A stretch of DNA of 64,000 nt. Origin: Spirosoma endophyticum (GTDB lineage: Bacteria; Bacteroidota; Bacteroidia; Cytophagales; Spirosomataceae). Each line of letters opens with the position of its first letter. Positions within the stretch are counted from its first letter, which is position 1. The notes under the pieces are model-generated. The model ran no database searches, was not told where the DNA came from, and saw only the letters and a list, made by a program, of their open reading frames with translations. Made by a program: the position numbers and the translations under genes. The stretch is taken from positions 124,001 through 188,000 of the forward strand of contig NZ_FOLQ01000001.1 in NCBI RefSeq assembly GCF_900112365.1, given 5' to 3'. Of this stretch, positions 45,100-52,787 are shown piece after piece.

Positions 45100-46002
45100 A
45101 TGGCACAAATTGAAACACTGGAAGATTTCTATCAAAAGAAATTCAATTGGTTACCCGATAACCTGCAACAGGATATTGGGCATTTTAATGTATTTCGATT
45201 AGAAGATTGTATTGGGCCAACGGCCGTACCCGTACAGTATAGCCGTCGGGATTTTTACAAGATCAGCCTGATCCGGGGTCGAAACGTATACCACTACGCG
45301 GATAAGAGCATCGAGATCGAGGGGTCGACACTCATGTTTTTTAACCCCCAAGTGCCCTATGCCTGGGAGTCACTATCGGACGATAAGACTGGCTTTTTCT
45401 GTATTTTCAAAGAGGCTTTTTTTACCCAGAAAATTCGGGGTAGCGTGCATGAATTACCTATGGTTAGTGCGGGTGGTAAACCTTCTTATCTGCTTGAGCC
45501 ATCTCAGGATGAACACGTTAGTCAGTTGTTTGTGAAAATGATTGATGAATTGAACGGGGATTACCAGTATAAGTATGACCTGCTTAGGAACTACGTAACG
45601 GAGTTGATTCACTACGCGCTCAAAATGCAACCCTCGGAAACACTGTACCAGCACGCCGATGCCAAATCTAGGATCACGGCCGTTTTTACGGAATTGCTGG
45701 AACGTCAGTTTCCCATCGAATCGCCTGCACAGCGGTTTAAGCTGCGGTCCGCCAACGACTTTGCGCAGCAGCTTTCGGTACATGTCAATCACCTGAACCG
45801 GTCCATCCGGGAAACAACCGGCCGAACCACGACCGACCATATTGCGGAACGCCTGGCGAGTGAAGCCAAAGCCTTACTGAAGCATACCGACTGGAATATT
45901 GCCGAAATCAGCTACAGCCTCGGCTTCGAAGAACCGGCCCATTTCAATAACTTTTTCAAAAAGCAAACCCAATTGACACCCTCCGCGTATCGCACTGTTT
46001 GA
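45100..46002 (+). CDS. AraC-family transcriptional regulator
   Basis: This 300-residue protein has an N-terminal AraC ligand-binding half (YKISLIRGRNVYHYADKSIEIEGSTLMFFNPQVPYAWES) and a C-terminal DNA-binding domain with two HTHs (NDFAQQLSVHVNHLNRSIRE and IAEISYSLGFEEPAHFNNFFKK). It ends at TPSAYRTV. Two SDR genes follow on the same strand after a gap that holds a tandem 21-bp repeat and a promoter element, so it likely activates them. Such AraC-SDR pairs are common in Bacteroidota and Proteobacteria. Confidence 0.92.
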   Translation: MAQIETLEDFYQKKFNWLPDNLQQDIGHFNVFRLEDCIGPTAVPVQYSRRDFYKISLIRGRNVYHYADKSIEIEGSTLMFFNPQVPYAWESLSDDKTGFFCIFKEAFFTQKIRGSVHELPMVSAGGKPSYLLEPSQDEHVSQLFVKMIDELNGDYQYKYDLLRNYVTELIHYALKMQPSETLYQHADAKSRITAVFTELLERQFPIESPAQRFKLRSANDFAQQLSVHVNHLNRSIRETTGRTTTDHIAERLASEAKALLKHTDWNIAEISYSLGFEEPAHFNNFFKKQTQLTPSAYRTV

Positions 46003-46038
46003 ATTTTGCAAGTATCCGTTTGAATGGCGCAAGTACCA
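45997..46038 (+). promoter_or_regulatory. Candidate AraC operator: two 21-bp direct repeats
   Basis: Units 45997-46017 and 46018-46038 share 16 of 21 bases, with GTTTGAAT and GCAAGTA fully conserved. The 21-bp period is two helical turns, as in araI half-sites. The first unit overlaps the regulator's stop codon, and the second ends 16 bp before the TAATTTTG element at 46055, covering the position of a -33 box. Confidence 0.7.
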
Positions 46039-46054
46039 CCGCGCCGACGCCCAC

Positions 46055-46062
46055 TAATTTTG
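46055..46062 (+). promoter_or_regulatory. TAnnTTTG promoter element for the SDR pair
   Basis: TAATTTTG matches the consensus and lies 22 bp before the ATG at 46085. There is no TTG at -33; the second operator unit lies there instead, as expected for an activator-dependent promoter. Confidence 0.6.
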
Positions 46063-46084
46063 CTCTCGTTAAACGAGCAGAATT

Positions 46085-46924
46085 ATGGTCAATGAAAAAG
46101 TCTGGTTTGTTACCGGGGCGTCTAAGGGCTTGGGCCTTAGCCTAGTCAACCAATTGCTGGCGGCTGGCCACTCCGTAGCCGCTACGTCCCGACATGAGGA
46201 CGAATTAATCAGGGCTGTTGGTCCACCCAGCGCCACCTTCTTACCGGTACACGCTGATCTGTCCAGCGAGGCAAGTGTTGCGCTGGCTATTCAGAAAGCC
46301 CATGATACCTTCAATCGTATTGATATAGTCGTTAATAACGCAGGCTACGGCATCGGTGGTAGCATTGAGGAACTGTCGGATCAGGAAACCAGAGCCAGTT
46401 TTGATGTCAACGTATTTGGCATGTTGAACGTGATTCGGAAGGTAATGCCGTACCTGCGCGCCCAGCGGTCCGGGCACATCATCAACATTTCGTCCATTGC
46501 CGGTATCGCGGGCAACACGGGTTGGGCAGTTTATGCCGCCACAAAATTTGCCGTCGTCGGCTTGTCCGAAGTGCTGGCTCAGGACGTTAATTCGTTCGGT
46601 ATCAACGTAACGGTTGTCGCACCGGGTGCCTTTCGCACCAGTTTCCTTACGCCCGACTCCCTCATGCTGGCTGAGCATCCCCTTGACGCTTACAAAGGAG
46701 TTCGGGCGTCACACGCTAAGTACCTGACAATGGATGGGGCCCAGGCCGGTGATCCCGAGAAAGCCGCAGCGGCCATGATTCAGGTTGCCAGTCAGCCCAA
46801 TCCCCCCCTTTATTTACTTCTGGGCAGCGATGCCTACCAGCGGGCGATGAACAAGCTTGACCTGCTTAACAACGCCTTTACACGTCAGGAAGCACTGACT
46901 AAATCAACGGATTTTGCCAATTAA
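46085..46924 (+). CDS. Short-chain dehydrogenase/reductase, copy 1
   Basis: This 279-residue SDR has the NAD(P)-binding TGASKGLG (10-17), NNAGYG, the catalytic serine in INISSIAG and the YAATK motif. It is a classical Rossmann oxidoreductase with an extended C-terminus and no signal peptide. The next gene is a close paralogue 16 bp downstream. Cofactor is likely NADP(H), since the SRHEDE segment after strand two has an arginine. The substrate is unknown. Confidence 0.92.
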   Translation: MVNEKVWFVTGASKGLGLSLVNQLLAAGHSVAATSRHEDELIRAVGPPSATFLPVHADLSSEASVALAIQKAHDTFNRIDIVVNNAGYGIGGSIEELSDQETRASFDVNVFGMLNVIRKVMPYLRAQRSGHIINISSIAGIAGNTGWAVYAATKFAVVGLSEVLAQDVNSFGINVTVVAPGAFRTSFLTPDSLMLAEHPLDAYKGVRASHAKYLTMDGAQAGDPEKAAAAMIQVASQPNPPLYLLLGSDAYQRAMNKLDLLNNAFTRQEALTKSTDFAN

Positions 46925-46940
46925 AAAACAAAACACACTT

Positions 46941-47792
46941 ATGAATACGCAACAAATTTGGTTCGTTACCGGAGCCTCCAAAGGTCTTGGCCTATCCTTG
47001 GTTAAACAACTGCTGGACAACGGTTTTTCCGTAGCCGCTACGTCAAGAAACCGCGACGACCTGCGCCAGGCGGTTGGTTCTACGGATGCCCGCTTTCTGC
47101 CTTTGGCCGTCGATTTGAAAACCGAAACCAGTGTGGCAGAGGCTATCAACGCTACGATTGAACACTTTGGTCGTATCGACGTCGTGGTCAATAACGCGGG
47201 CTATGGTTTATTGGGTAGTATCGAAGAACTGACCGATCAGGAAGCGCGCGAAAATTTCGATGTGAATGTGTTCGGTTCGTTGAACGTCATCCGGAATGTT
47301 ATGCCGCATCTACGCGCACAACAGGCCGGGCACATCATTAATATCTCATCCATAGGGGGTTTCACGGGTACATTTCCAGGATTTGGCATTTACTGTGCCA
47401 CCAAGTTTGCCGTTGCGGGTTTCTCGGAGTCGCTGGCTGCGGAAGCCAGCGCGTTCGGCATCAACGTAACGGTGGTTGAGCCGGGCTACTTCCGAACGGA
47501 CTTTCTTTCCTCCAGTTCGTTGGGCGTTCCGACTCGCCAGATTGACGCTTACGAAGCCGTCCGGCAGTCGCAGGCGGCTCACCAGATGGAGATTGCCGGG
47601 AATCAGCCGGGCGATCCCGAAAAAGCCGTGGCCGCTCTGATCCAACTGGCATCGGTAGAAAACCCGCCGATGCATTTATTTCTGGGCCAGGATGCCTACG
47701 ATATGGCCTATGTGAAAATAAAGGCCGTTCAGAACGACCTGGAAAACTGGAAGGACGTAACGGTGTCAACTGGTTTTACCGTTGATGTCTAA
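46941..47792 (+). CDS. Short-chain dehydrogenase/reductase, copy 2
   Basis: This 283-residue SDR is a tandem duplicate of the gene before it. TGASKGLG, NNAGYGLLGSIEELTDQEARENFDVNVFG, INISSIGG and YCATK are in register with the first copy. The duplicates have diverged most in the substrate loop and at the C-terminus. I chose the ATG at 46941, since the upstream extension overlaps the previous gene and does not match the family start. Confidence 0.92.
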   Translation: MNTQQIWFVTGASKGLGLSLVKQLLDNGFSVAATSRNRDDLRQAVGSTDARFLPLAVDLKTETSVAEAINATIEHFGRIDVVVNNAGYGLLGSIEELTDQEARENFDVNVFGSLNVIRNVMPHLRAQQAGHIINISSIGGFTGTFPGFGIYCATKFAVAGFSESLAAEASAFGINVTVVEPGYFRTDFLSSSSLGVPTRQIDAYEAVRQSQAAHQMEIAGNQPGDPEKAVAALIQLASVENPPMHLFLGQDAYDMAYVKIKAVQNDLENWKDVTVSTGFTVDV

Positions 47793-47864
47793 AAATTAGG
47801 CGAAAAATCGTAAGGTATTGACTATGAGTATACTGCCTTGCGCTTTATGCGAAATTATAGGTTC

Positions 47865-48110
47865 ATGGAAACTAAAACATACATTGGCCTTTGGGTCACT
47901 AAAGACGGATATATCCGTCATGAACTTCTGCCGAATGGTCGGTACGATGAAGCCAGAGGTTCCAGAAAAAGCGCGTATCAGGGTCGTTATACGCTGGAGG
48001 GAGACCACATTGAGTATGTAGACGATACCGGATTTACGGCTGATGGCGACTTTCGGGATGGCATTCTTTATCATGCCGGTATGGTCCTTTACAAAGAAGG
48101 AACGACTTAA
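47865..48110 (+). CDS. Atu4866-family protein
   Basis: This 81-residue protein is dense in the family's conserved stretches: YIGLWVTKDGYIRHELLPNGRYDEARG, SAYQGRYTLEGDHIEYVDDTGFTADGDF and HAGMVLYKE. The Atu4866 family is a small beta-barrel fold of unknown function, often encoded next to SDR or AraC genes. I prefer the ATG at 47865; a start at 47838 would add nine residues. It probably shares the SDR transcript, starting 72 bp after the second SDR. Confidence 0.82.
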   Translation: METKTYIGLWVTKDGYIRHELLPNGRYDEARGSRKSAYQGRYTLEGDHIEYVDDTGFTADGDFRDGILYHAGMVLYKEGTT

Positions 48111-48156
48111 CGCCTGGGTTTGGTAGAAGTACTGTCTTTGCAACATACTGATAGAG

Positions 48157-48217
48157 TGAAAGCAAAACGAGTGAGCAGAAGTTTGTTACAAACTCCTGCT
48201 CACTCGTTTTGCTTTCA
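48157..48217. terminator. Bidirectional terminator with 22-bp perfect arms
   Basis: Arms 48157-48178 and 48196-48217 pair perfectly (core AAGCAAAACGAGTGAGCAG) and continue inward for 5 more bp after one mismatch. An outer AGAAGTAC / GTACTTCT pair (48124-48131 and 48225-48232) flanks it. It lies between the converging Atu4866-family and gap genes. Confidence 0.88.
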
Positions 48218-48242
48218 GTGCTATGTACTTCTGGGGATTTAC

Positions 48243-49244
48243 CTAAATCCGTTCGGCCAGATACGCGGCTACTTCAGCCAGCCGGTTCGAAAAGCCCCAT
48301 TCGTTGTCATACCAGGCGGCTACCGACAATAGATCGCCTTCTTTCATGGTCAGCGGTAGATCAATAATGGATGAATGCGGGTCACCAACAATGCGCGACG
48401 AGGCCCATTCGCCTTCCAATACGTCCATCACCCCTTTCAGGGGACCTTCTGCAGCCGCCTTGCGGAACGCGTCGTTGACCTCCTGCACGGTGCAGGGTTT
48501 TTCGGTAAGCAGGTTTAATTCGGCGATGCTGCCCGTGCGGGTTGGTACCCGATACGCTTTACCGGTGATCTTGAGATCGGGCCAGATAAACTGCAACGCC
48601 CGCGCGGCTCCCGACGACGAAGGAATAATGTTTTCGGCAGCTGCCCACGAATCGCGCCGGTCTTTCATCGGCTGATCGGTCAGGGACTGTGTGTTGGTGT
48701 AGGAGTGAACCGTCGAGAAGAGCCCGGACGTGATGCCAAAGTTTTCTTTGATGACTTTCACCACCGACGCCAGCCCATTGGTCGTGCAACTGGCCATGCT
48801 GATTATCTTATGGGTTTCCGGATCGAATGAATCCAGGTTGATGCCTTTCAATAAGACCGCGTCGCAATCGGCCAGCGATTTGCTGGGGGCGCTGACCAAT
48901 ACGTACTTGGCACCCCGGTCGAGGTGAGCCTGTGCCCCGGCGCGGGTGGTGGCCCGGCCTGTGCAGTCAACGACCAGATCGACGCCTAGTGCTGCCCAAT
49001 CCGGGATCTCTTTGGCTGAATTGATGTACGGAATTTTTCGATCACCGACCGTAATGTGGCCCTCTCCGCCCGAAACCGGCTCTGTCCAGCGACCGTAATT
49101 GGTATCGACTTCAAATAAAGCCGCCAGGGTAGCCTCATCTTTAATGTCTGAAATAGAAACGGGAACAAACAAGTTGTTACTAAGACCAATCCGAAGGAAC
49201 TGCCGTCCAATTCGGCCGAACCCGTACAAGGCAATACGTTTCAT
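48243..49244 (-). CDS. gap: Glyceraldehyde-3-phosphate dehydrogenase, type I
   Basis: This 333-residue enzyme has GFGRIGR at 8-14, the catalytic cysteine C153 in ASCTTN, a histidine in STVHSYTNTQ, and the NIIPSSSGAARA and AYRVPTRTGS phosphate-site segments. It catalyses the NAD(P)-linked oxidation of glyceraldehyde 3-phosphate. The wording departs from the main glycolytic GAPDH in places (SAPSKSLADCDAVLLKGIN), so a paralogue such as an NADP-type or erythrose-4-phosphate enzyme is possible. The gene is monocistronic. Confidence 0.9.
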   Translation of the reverse strand: MKRIALYGFGRIGRQFLRIGLSNNLFVPVSISDIKDEATLAALFEVDTNYGRWTEPVSGGEGHITVGDRKIPYINSAKEIPDWAALGVDLVVDCTGRATTRAGAQAHLDRGAKYVLVSAPSKSLADCDAVLLKGINLDSFDPETHKIISMASCTTNGLASVVKVIKENFGITSGLFSTVHSYTNTQSLTDQPMKDRRDSWAAAENIIPSSSGAARALQFIWPDLKITGKAYRVPTRTGSIAELNLLTEKPCTVQEVNDAFRKAAAEGPLKGVMDVLEGEWASSRIVGDPHSSIIDLPLTMKEGDLLSVAAWYDNEWGFSNRLAEVAAYLAERI

Positions 49245-49459
49245 ACTGATTGTGATTAGATGGTTTGTTTTAAGTAGTGTAAGATGTCAGAATCAATCCT
49301 GCACAGGGACTGAAGGGATTGTCATCGTCTTATAAAGTCAACACGTTAAACGCATCTACAGTTACCAAATCGCCTGTCTTAATTTATGAATGTCCCAAAA
49401 TCTCACTTGTGGAAAGGAAGCAGGACCGTCTGGAAATCCCACCCGACTGGCTGCCAAAC

Positions 49460-50158
49460 TCAGGCCCGATTATAGACTTTCAGGACAGGTTCGCGTAAGA
49501 TGCGGCCTTTGTCGAAGAGAACGAAGGTGATCATGTCGGCTAAATCCTGCGGATCGACCCAGGTTGTAAAATCAGCGTCCGGCATAGCCTGCCGATTTGT
49601 GGACGTATCAATGGTGCTGGGCAAGATAACAGTCGAAACAATACTGTTCGGCTTACCGGTGGCATTGATGATGTCCGACAACTGGAACAGCAGTGACTTC
49701 GACAGGGCATAGGCAACCAGATGCTGCCCCGACTGCACGTCCAGCGCCGGCCGGGCACCAATCAGTACAAACCGGCCACCGGTCGGTTGCTGGGTCATGT
49801 GGGCAAAAATCGGTTGCACAGCGTTGTAGGCTGTTTTGAAGTTCATCGTTAGCATAGTATCGATCTGCGCGGCATCCGTCTCCAGCAACGAACCCAGCGT
49901 AAACCCGCCCGCCAGCAGCACAGCCGCGTCGATAGGGCCGTGGTTTGTAATTACCTGTTTCACCAATGTATCAACCGCCACCGCATCGGTTAGGTCAACG
50001 GGATACGAAACCAGTTCACCAGGGGAGTCGGCCGATCGCTGGCGGGTATTCGTGGCGGAATGAACCGTAGCGATAACCCGGTGCCCCTGATTTAGCAGGG
50101 TTTGTGTGACGACATGGCCTAAGCCACCTGATGCGCCCGTTAGAAAAATGGTTGCCAT
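49460..50158 (-). CDS. Short-chain dehydrogenase/reductase
   Basis: This 232-residue SDR has the cofactor motif TGASGGLG at 7-14, LAGG instead of the usual NNAG, and the YALSK catalytic pair. It is shorter than and distinct from the tandem SDRs at 46-48 kb. The nearest named shape is the dihydropteridine-reductase-like SDR group, but the substrate is not readable. It ends 215 bp downstream of the gap gene start, with no shared operon. Confidence 0.88.
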   Translation of the reverse strand: MATIFLTGASGGLGHVVTQTLLNQGHRVIATVHSATNTRQRSADSPGELVSYPVDLTDAVAVDTLVKQVITNHGPIDAAVLLAGGFTLGSLLETDAAQIDTMLTMNFKTAYNAVQPIFAHMTQQPTGGRFVLIGARPALDVQSGQHLVAYALSKSLLFQLSDIINATGKPNSIVSTVILPSTIDTSTNRQAMPDADFTTWVDPQDLADMITFVLFDKGRILREPVLKVYNRA

Positions 50159-50212
50159 AAACGATAAGATAGCTTGTGTTTAGCTTGACAAGATAGCTGT
50201 TCCAATCTGTAA

Positions 50213-50743
50213 TTAATGATAAAACCGTTCGTAGATCCGCTCTTTAATCAAGACGCTTATCGTATCAAATTCGTCCTGGCTGGGCATAATTGGGATAGAT
50301 AGTAAGTGCATGGGTATGGGCGGGTTACCCACTTCGTAGGGCGGTTGCGCATACGGAAATGGATTGAGCGAAAAACCCTGTCGTTCGTAAAATTGAATCC
50401 GTCGGCGACCGATGTCGTCCTGGGGCAGTTCGACTTCCAAAATGAAATAAAGGCTGTCGATACGTAGTAGCTCGTCGAGCGCCCGCTGGCCTAACTGGTT
50501 GCCACGCAGGGTTGGATCAATGGCAAAATGCTCAACAAACACCACAGACGGCCATTGCCAGTAGATGATAAATCCAACGAGCCGATCCTCATCGATCAAC
50601 GCGCACAGATGCATATCGGAGTAGGGGAGAAGCTGACGTAGCGCATCAAAACGGCGTCGTTCGTTCGCTGGAAATGATGTTTCATACCAGGTCTGGATAG
50701 TGGCCAGATGTGGATGTTCAGCCGTGATTCGCAGAAAAGTCAT
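50213..50743 (-). CDS. GNAT-family N-acetyltransferase
   Basis: This 176-residue protein has the GNAT core: FPANERRRFDALRQLL near the N-terminus, VVFVEHFAIDPTLRGNQLGQRALDELL as the acetyl-CoA binding strand-loop-helix, and the IQFYERQGFSLNPF C-terminal part. The substrate is unknown. It is transcribed away from the efflux operon. Confidence 0.85.
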   Translation of the reverse strand: MTFLRITAEHPHLATIQTWYETSFPANERRRFDALRQLLPYSDMHLCALIDEDRLVGFIIYWQWPSVVFVEHFAIDPTLRGNQLGQRALDELLRIDSLYFILEVELPQDDIGRRRIQFYERQGFSLNPFPYAQPPYEVGNPPIPMHLLSIPIMPSQDEFDTISVLIKERIYERFYH

Positions 50744-50833
50744 ACATGAAGATGAGCTACCGTGCCCCTGGCTTAATTAAACGGGCGCTTTGGCTAAAAG
50801 TAAGGCTAATGACTGATTAGATAAACTCCTCAG

Positions 50834-50863
50834 TTGAACCAATTCCTGATATAGTTATATTTT
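50834..50863 (+). promoter_or_regulatory. Candidate promoter for the efflux region
   Basis: TTG (50834-50836), a 19-bp spacer and TATATTTT (50856-50863) match the Bacteroidota pattern at all but the final base. The leader to ATG 50952 is about 80 bases. Confidence 0.45.
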
Positions 50864-50951
50864 AAGAAGTTTAATAAGAAGCCTGGCGTTTTATCTTTCT
50901 TTTTTTAATGTGTTTTTAATGAACCGGTGTAAATTTGTTTTTCTAGCCGGT

Positions 50952-51356
50952 ATGAACATACGTCGACGAAATTTTCTGGTGTACCGAATCCTATGCTTTC
51001 TGATGGCGCTTCACGTCCTCAATATTAGCATAGATACGCCTGATAGGACTACGCTATCAGGTCGGGCCACTACGTACCACAAGGATTTGTCGATCAATGA
51101 GATAGAGAGTATCAGTGAGTTTGTGCTGGAAAAATGCCTGGGTATGGCGGATGCGATCCCGGAGCATGATGACCCGGACGACGAGACTGAAGCTGCCGAA
51201 CAGGAACAGGACTACGCGTTCACGCAACTGTTCCGGTTTACTCCCCTGTTGCCGTCAATTCATTATCTGACGAGAGGTACCTTAGTATTTCGACCCGCAC
51301 ACATGCCTATAGCCGTGTCGGAGATTATTGCCCCACCCCCTCAGTATAGAGCCTAA
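50952..51356 (+). CDS. Small exported acidic protein upstream of an RND efflux operon, function unknown
   Basis: This 134-residue protein starts with a signal-anchor (MNIRRRNFLVYRILCFLMAL). It then has IDTPD, DLSINEIESISEFVLEKCLG, AIPEHDDPDDETEAAEQEQD and a C-terminal APPPQYRA. Proteins with this layout (IDTPD, an ES-IxExVLE helix, an acidic Asp-Glu run) recur in Bacteroidota near RND cation or drug efflux operons, going by memory rather than a search. The acidic run could bind metal. A start at 50910 would disrupt the signal peptide. Confidence 0.65.
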   Translation: MNIRRRNFLVYRILCFLMALHVLNISIDTPDRTTLSGRATTYHKDLSINEIESISEFVLEKCLGMADAIPEHDDPDDETEAAEQEQDYAFTQLFRFTPLLPSIHYLTRGTLVFRPAHMPIAVSEIIAPPPQYRA

Positions 51357-51527
51357 GCCAACGCTCGGACGCATCGACGTGTTGAGTTTTAGATGAGCTG
51401 CTTAAACGATTCATATCGTTTCCCTACCTTTTTTGCTACGTTCTTTTTTTGTCAATTTCCAGTGATCTGGTTAGTTGAAAATCCATGTGGTTTTTCAAGT
51501 GGCTGTTGCTGATTTATCACACTATTC

Positions 51528-52673
51528 ATGAAAAACAAAGTAAGTCGGATGCCCCTGCTGGTCTGTTTACTGCTGGTTGGTTGCGCCACCAAGGACAAAG
51601 ACGCGGAAAGTGAGCCGCCGGAGACACTGACACTGCCCGTGGTTCAACTGACCCGACAGGCAACAACGCTGAAACGGGATTACGTGAGCCGGTTAGAAGC
51701 CACCCAAAACGTCGAGATCCGGGCCCGTGTATCCGGCTTTCTGGAAAAAATTTACGTCGACGAAGGGCAGACGGTTCACAAAGGGCAGTTACTGTTCAAA
51801 TTGAATGAAGCCGAATACCAGGCCGAATTTGACCGGGCGAGTGCCAACCTCAAAAGCGCCGTCGCCAAAGCCAAAACCGATGAAGTTGAAATGGGGCGGG
51901 TGCAGTTGCTGGTCGACAAAAAGATCGTCTCGCCGTCGGAACTGGACCTGGCGAAAGCCAAGCTGGAAGCCGCACGGGCCGCGATTGACGAAATGAAATC
52001 GATTCGCGCGACAGCCGCGCTACGGCTGTCGCATGCGGGTATCAAAGCCCCTTTCGATGGTACGATCAACCGGATTCCGTTCAAGATGGGGAGCTTAATC
52101 GAGGAAGGTGCCCTGCTGACCACCGTTTCCGACGTGCGGGATGTGTATGCTTACTTCGACGTATCGGAGAAAGAATACCTGAATTACCTCAAAAAGAATC
52201 CCAAACGCGACGGTCGAAATGGCCAGGAAGTGGAAATGCTGCTCGCCGATGAGACGCCCTACGCCTACAAAGGACGTATCGAAACGATGGAAAGCGTTTT
52301 TGAAGAAGGCGCGGGAACGATTGCTTTCCGGGCGCGTTTCCCGAACCCCAACAAATTGCTCCGGCACGGCTCTTCCGGTAAAATTCGCCTGACCAACCCG
52401 GTCAATGATGCCCTGCTGGTGCCTCAGAAAGCGGTCTTTGAGGTGCAGGACAAGAACTATGTGTATGTGGTCGATGCGGCCAATAAAGTGAAAACCCGAA
52501 GTTTCGTGCCGCAGGGACGGGTAGACAGCAACTACATTGTCCTGTCGGGTCTAAAAGCAGGTGAGCGGGTCGTTTACGAAGGCATTCAGAACATCCGCGA
52601 TGGCATGCTGATCATTCCCAAAGCATTCACTGCCGATACGGTATCGTCTTCCAACACGGTTGCTAAACAATAA
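51528..52673 (+). CDS. RND efflux periplasmic adaptor lipoprotein (AcrA/MexE type)
   Basis: This 381-residue membrane-fusion protein has a lipoprotein signal ending at C19 (LLVGC). A lipoyl half follows (VEIRARVSGFLEKIYVDEGQTVHKGQLLFKLN), then a short coiled-coil hairpin (ASANLKSAVAKAK to EAARAAIDEMKS), the second lipoyl half (LSHAGIKAPFDGTINRIPFKMGS) and beta-barrel and membrane-proximal domains. It links the RND pump to the outer-membrane channel. The pump gene follows after a 114-bp gap filled by an inverted repeat. Confidence 0.94.
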   Translation: MKNKVSRMPLLVCLLLVGCATKDKDAESEPPETLTLPVVQLTRQATTLKRDYVSRLEATQNVEIRARVSGFLEKIYVDEGQTVHKGQLLFKLNEAEYQAEFDRASANLKSAVAKAKTDEVEMGRVQLLVDKKIVSPSELDLAKAKLEAARAAIDEMKSIRATAALRLSHAGIKAPFDGTINRIPFKMGSLIEEGALLTTVSDVRDVYAYFDVSEKEYLNYLKKNPKRDGRNGQEVEMLLADETPYAYKGRIETMESVFEEGAGTIAFRARFPNPNKLLRHGSSGKIRLTNPVNDALLVPQKAVFEVQDKNYVYVVDAANKVKTRSFVPQGRVDSNYIVLSGLKAGERVVYEGIQNIRDGMLIIPKAFTADTVSSSNTVAKQ

Positions 52674-52682
52674 CAGGTTTTT

Positions 52683-52760
52683 GGTTTACGGTTTTGGTAT
52701 ACGGTGGGCTGCCGCGCGCTATTTATGCGGCAGCCCACCGTATACCAGAAACCGTAAACC
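52683..52760. repeat. Intergenic long inverted repeat, GTTTACGG family, copy 2
   Basis: Arms 52683-52715 and 52727-52760 pair over about 33 bp with one small bulge, around an 11-base loop. The element shares its outer GTTTACGG and inner ATGCGxCAGCCCA wording with 724-800, though 52 kb apart. It sits in the middle of the efflux operon, where a terminator would cut off the pump gene. Confidence 0.9.
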
Positions 52761-52787
52761 CAACCGACCACTGTAAACGGTTTTTCT

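Noticed and set aside
724-52760. The repeated hairpins considered as a CRISPR array or as insertion-sequence ends.
   Set aside because: Copies are dispersed and single, there are no regular spacers, and no cas or transposase gene is present.
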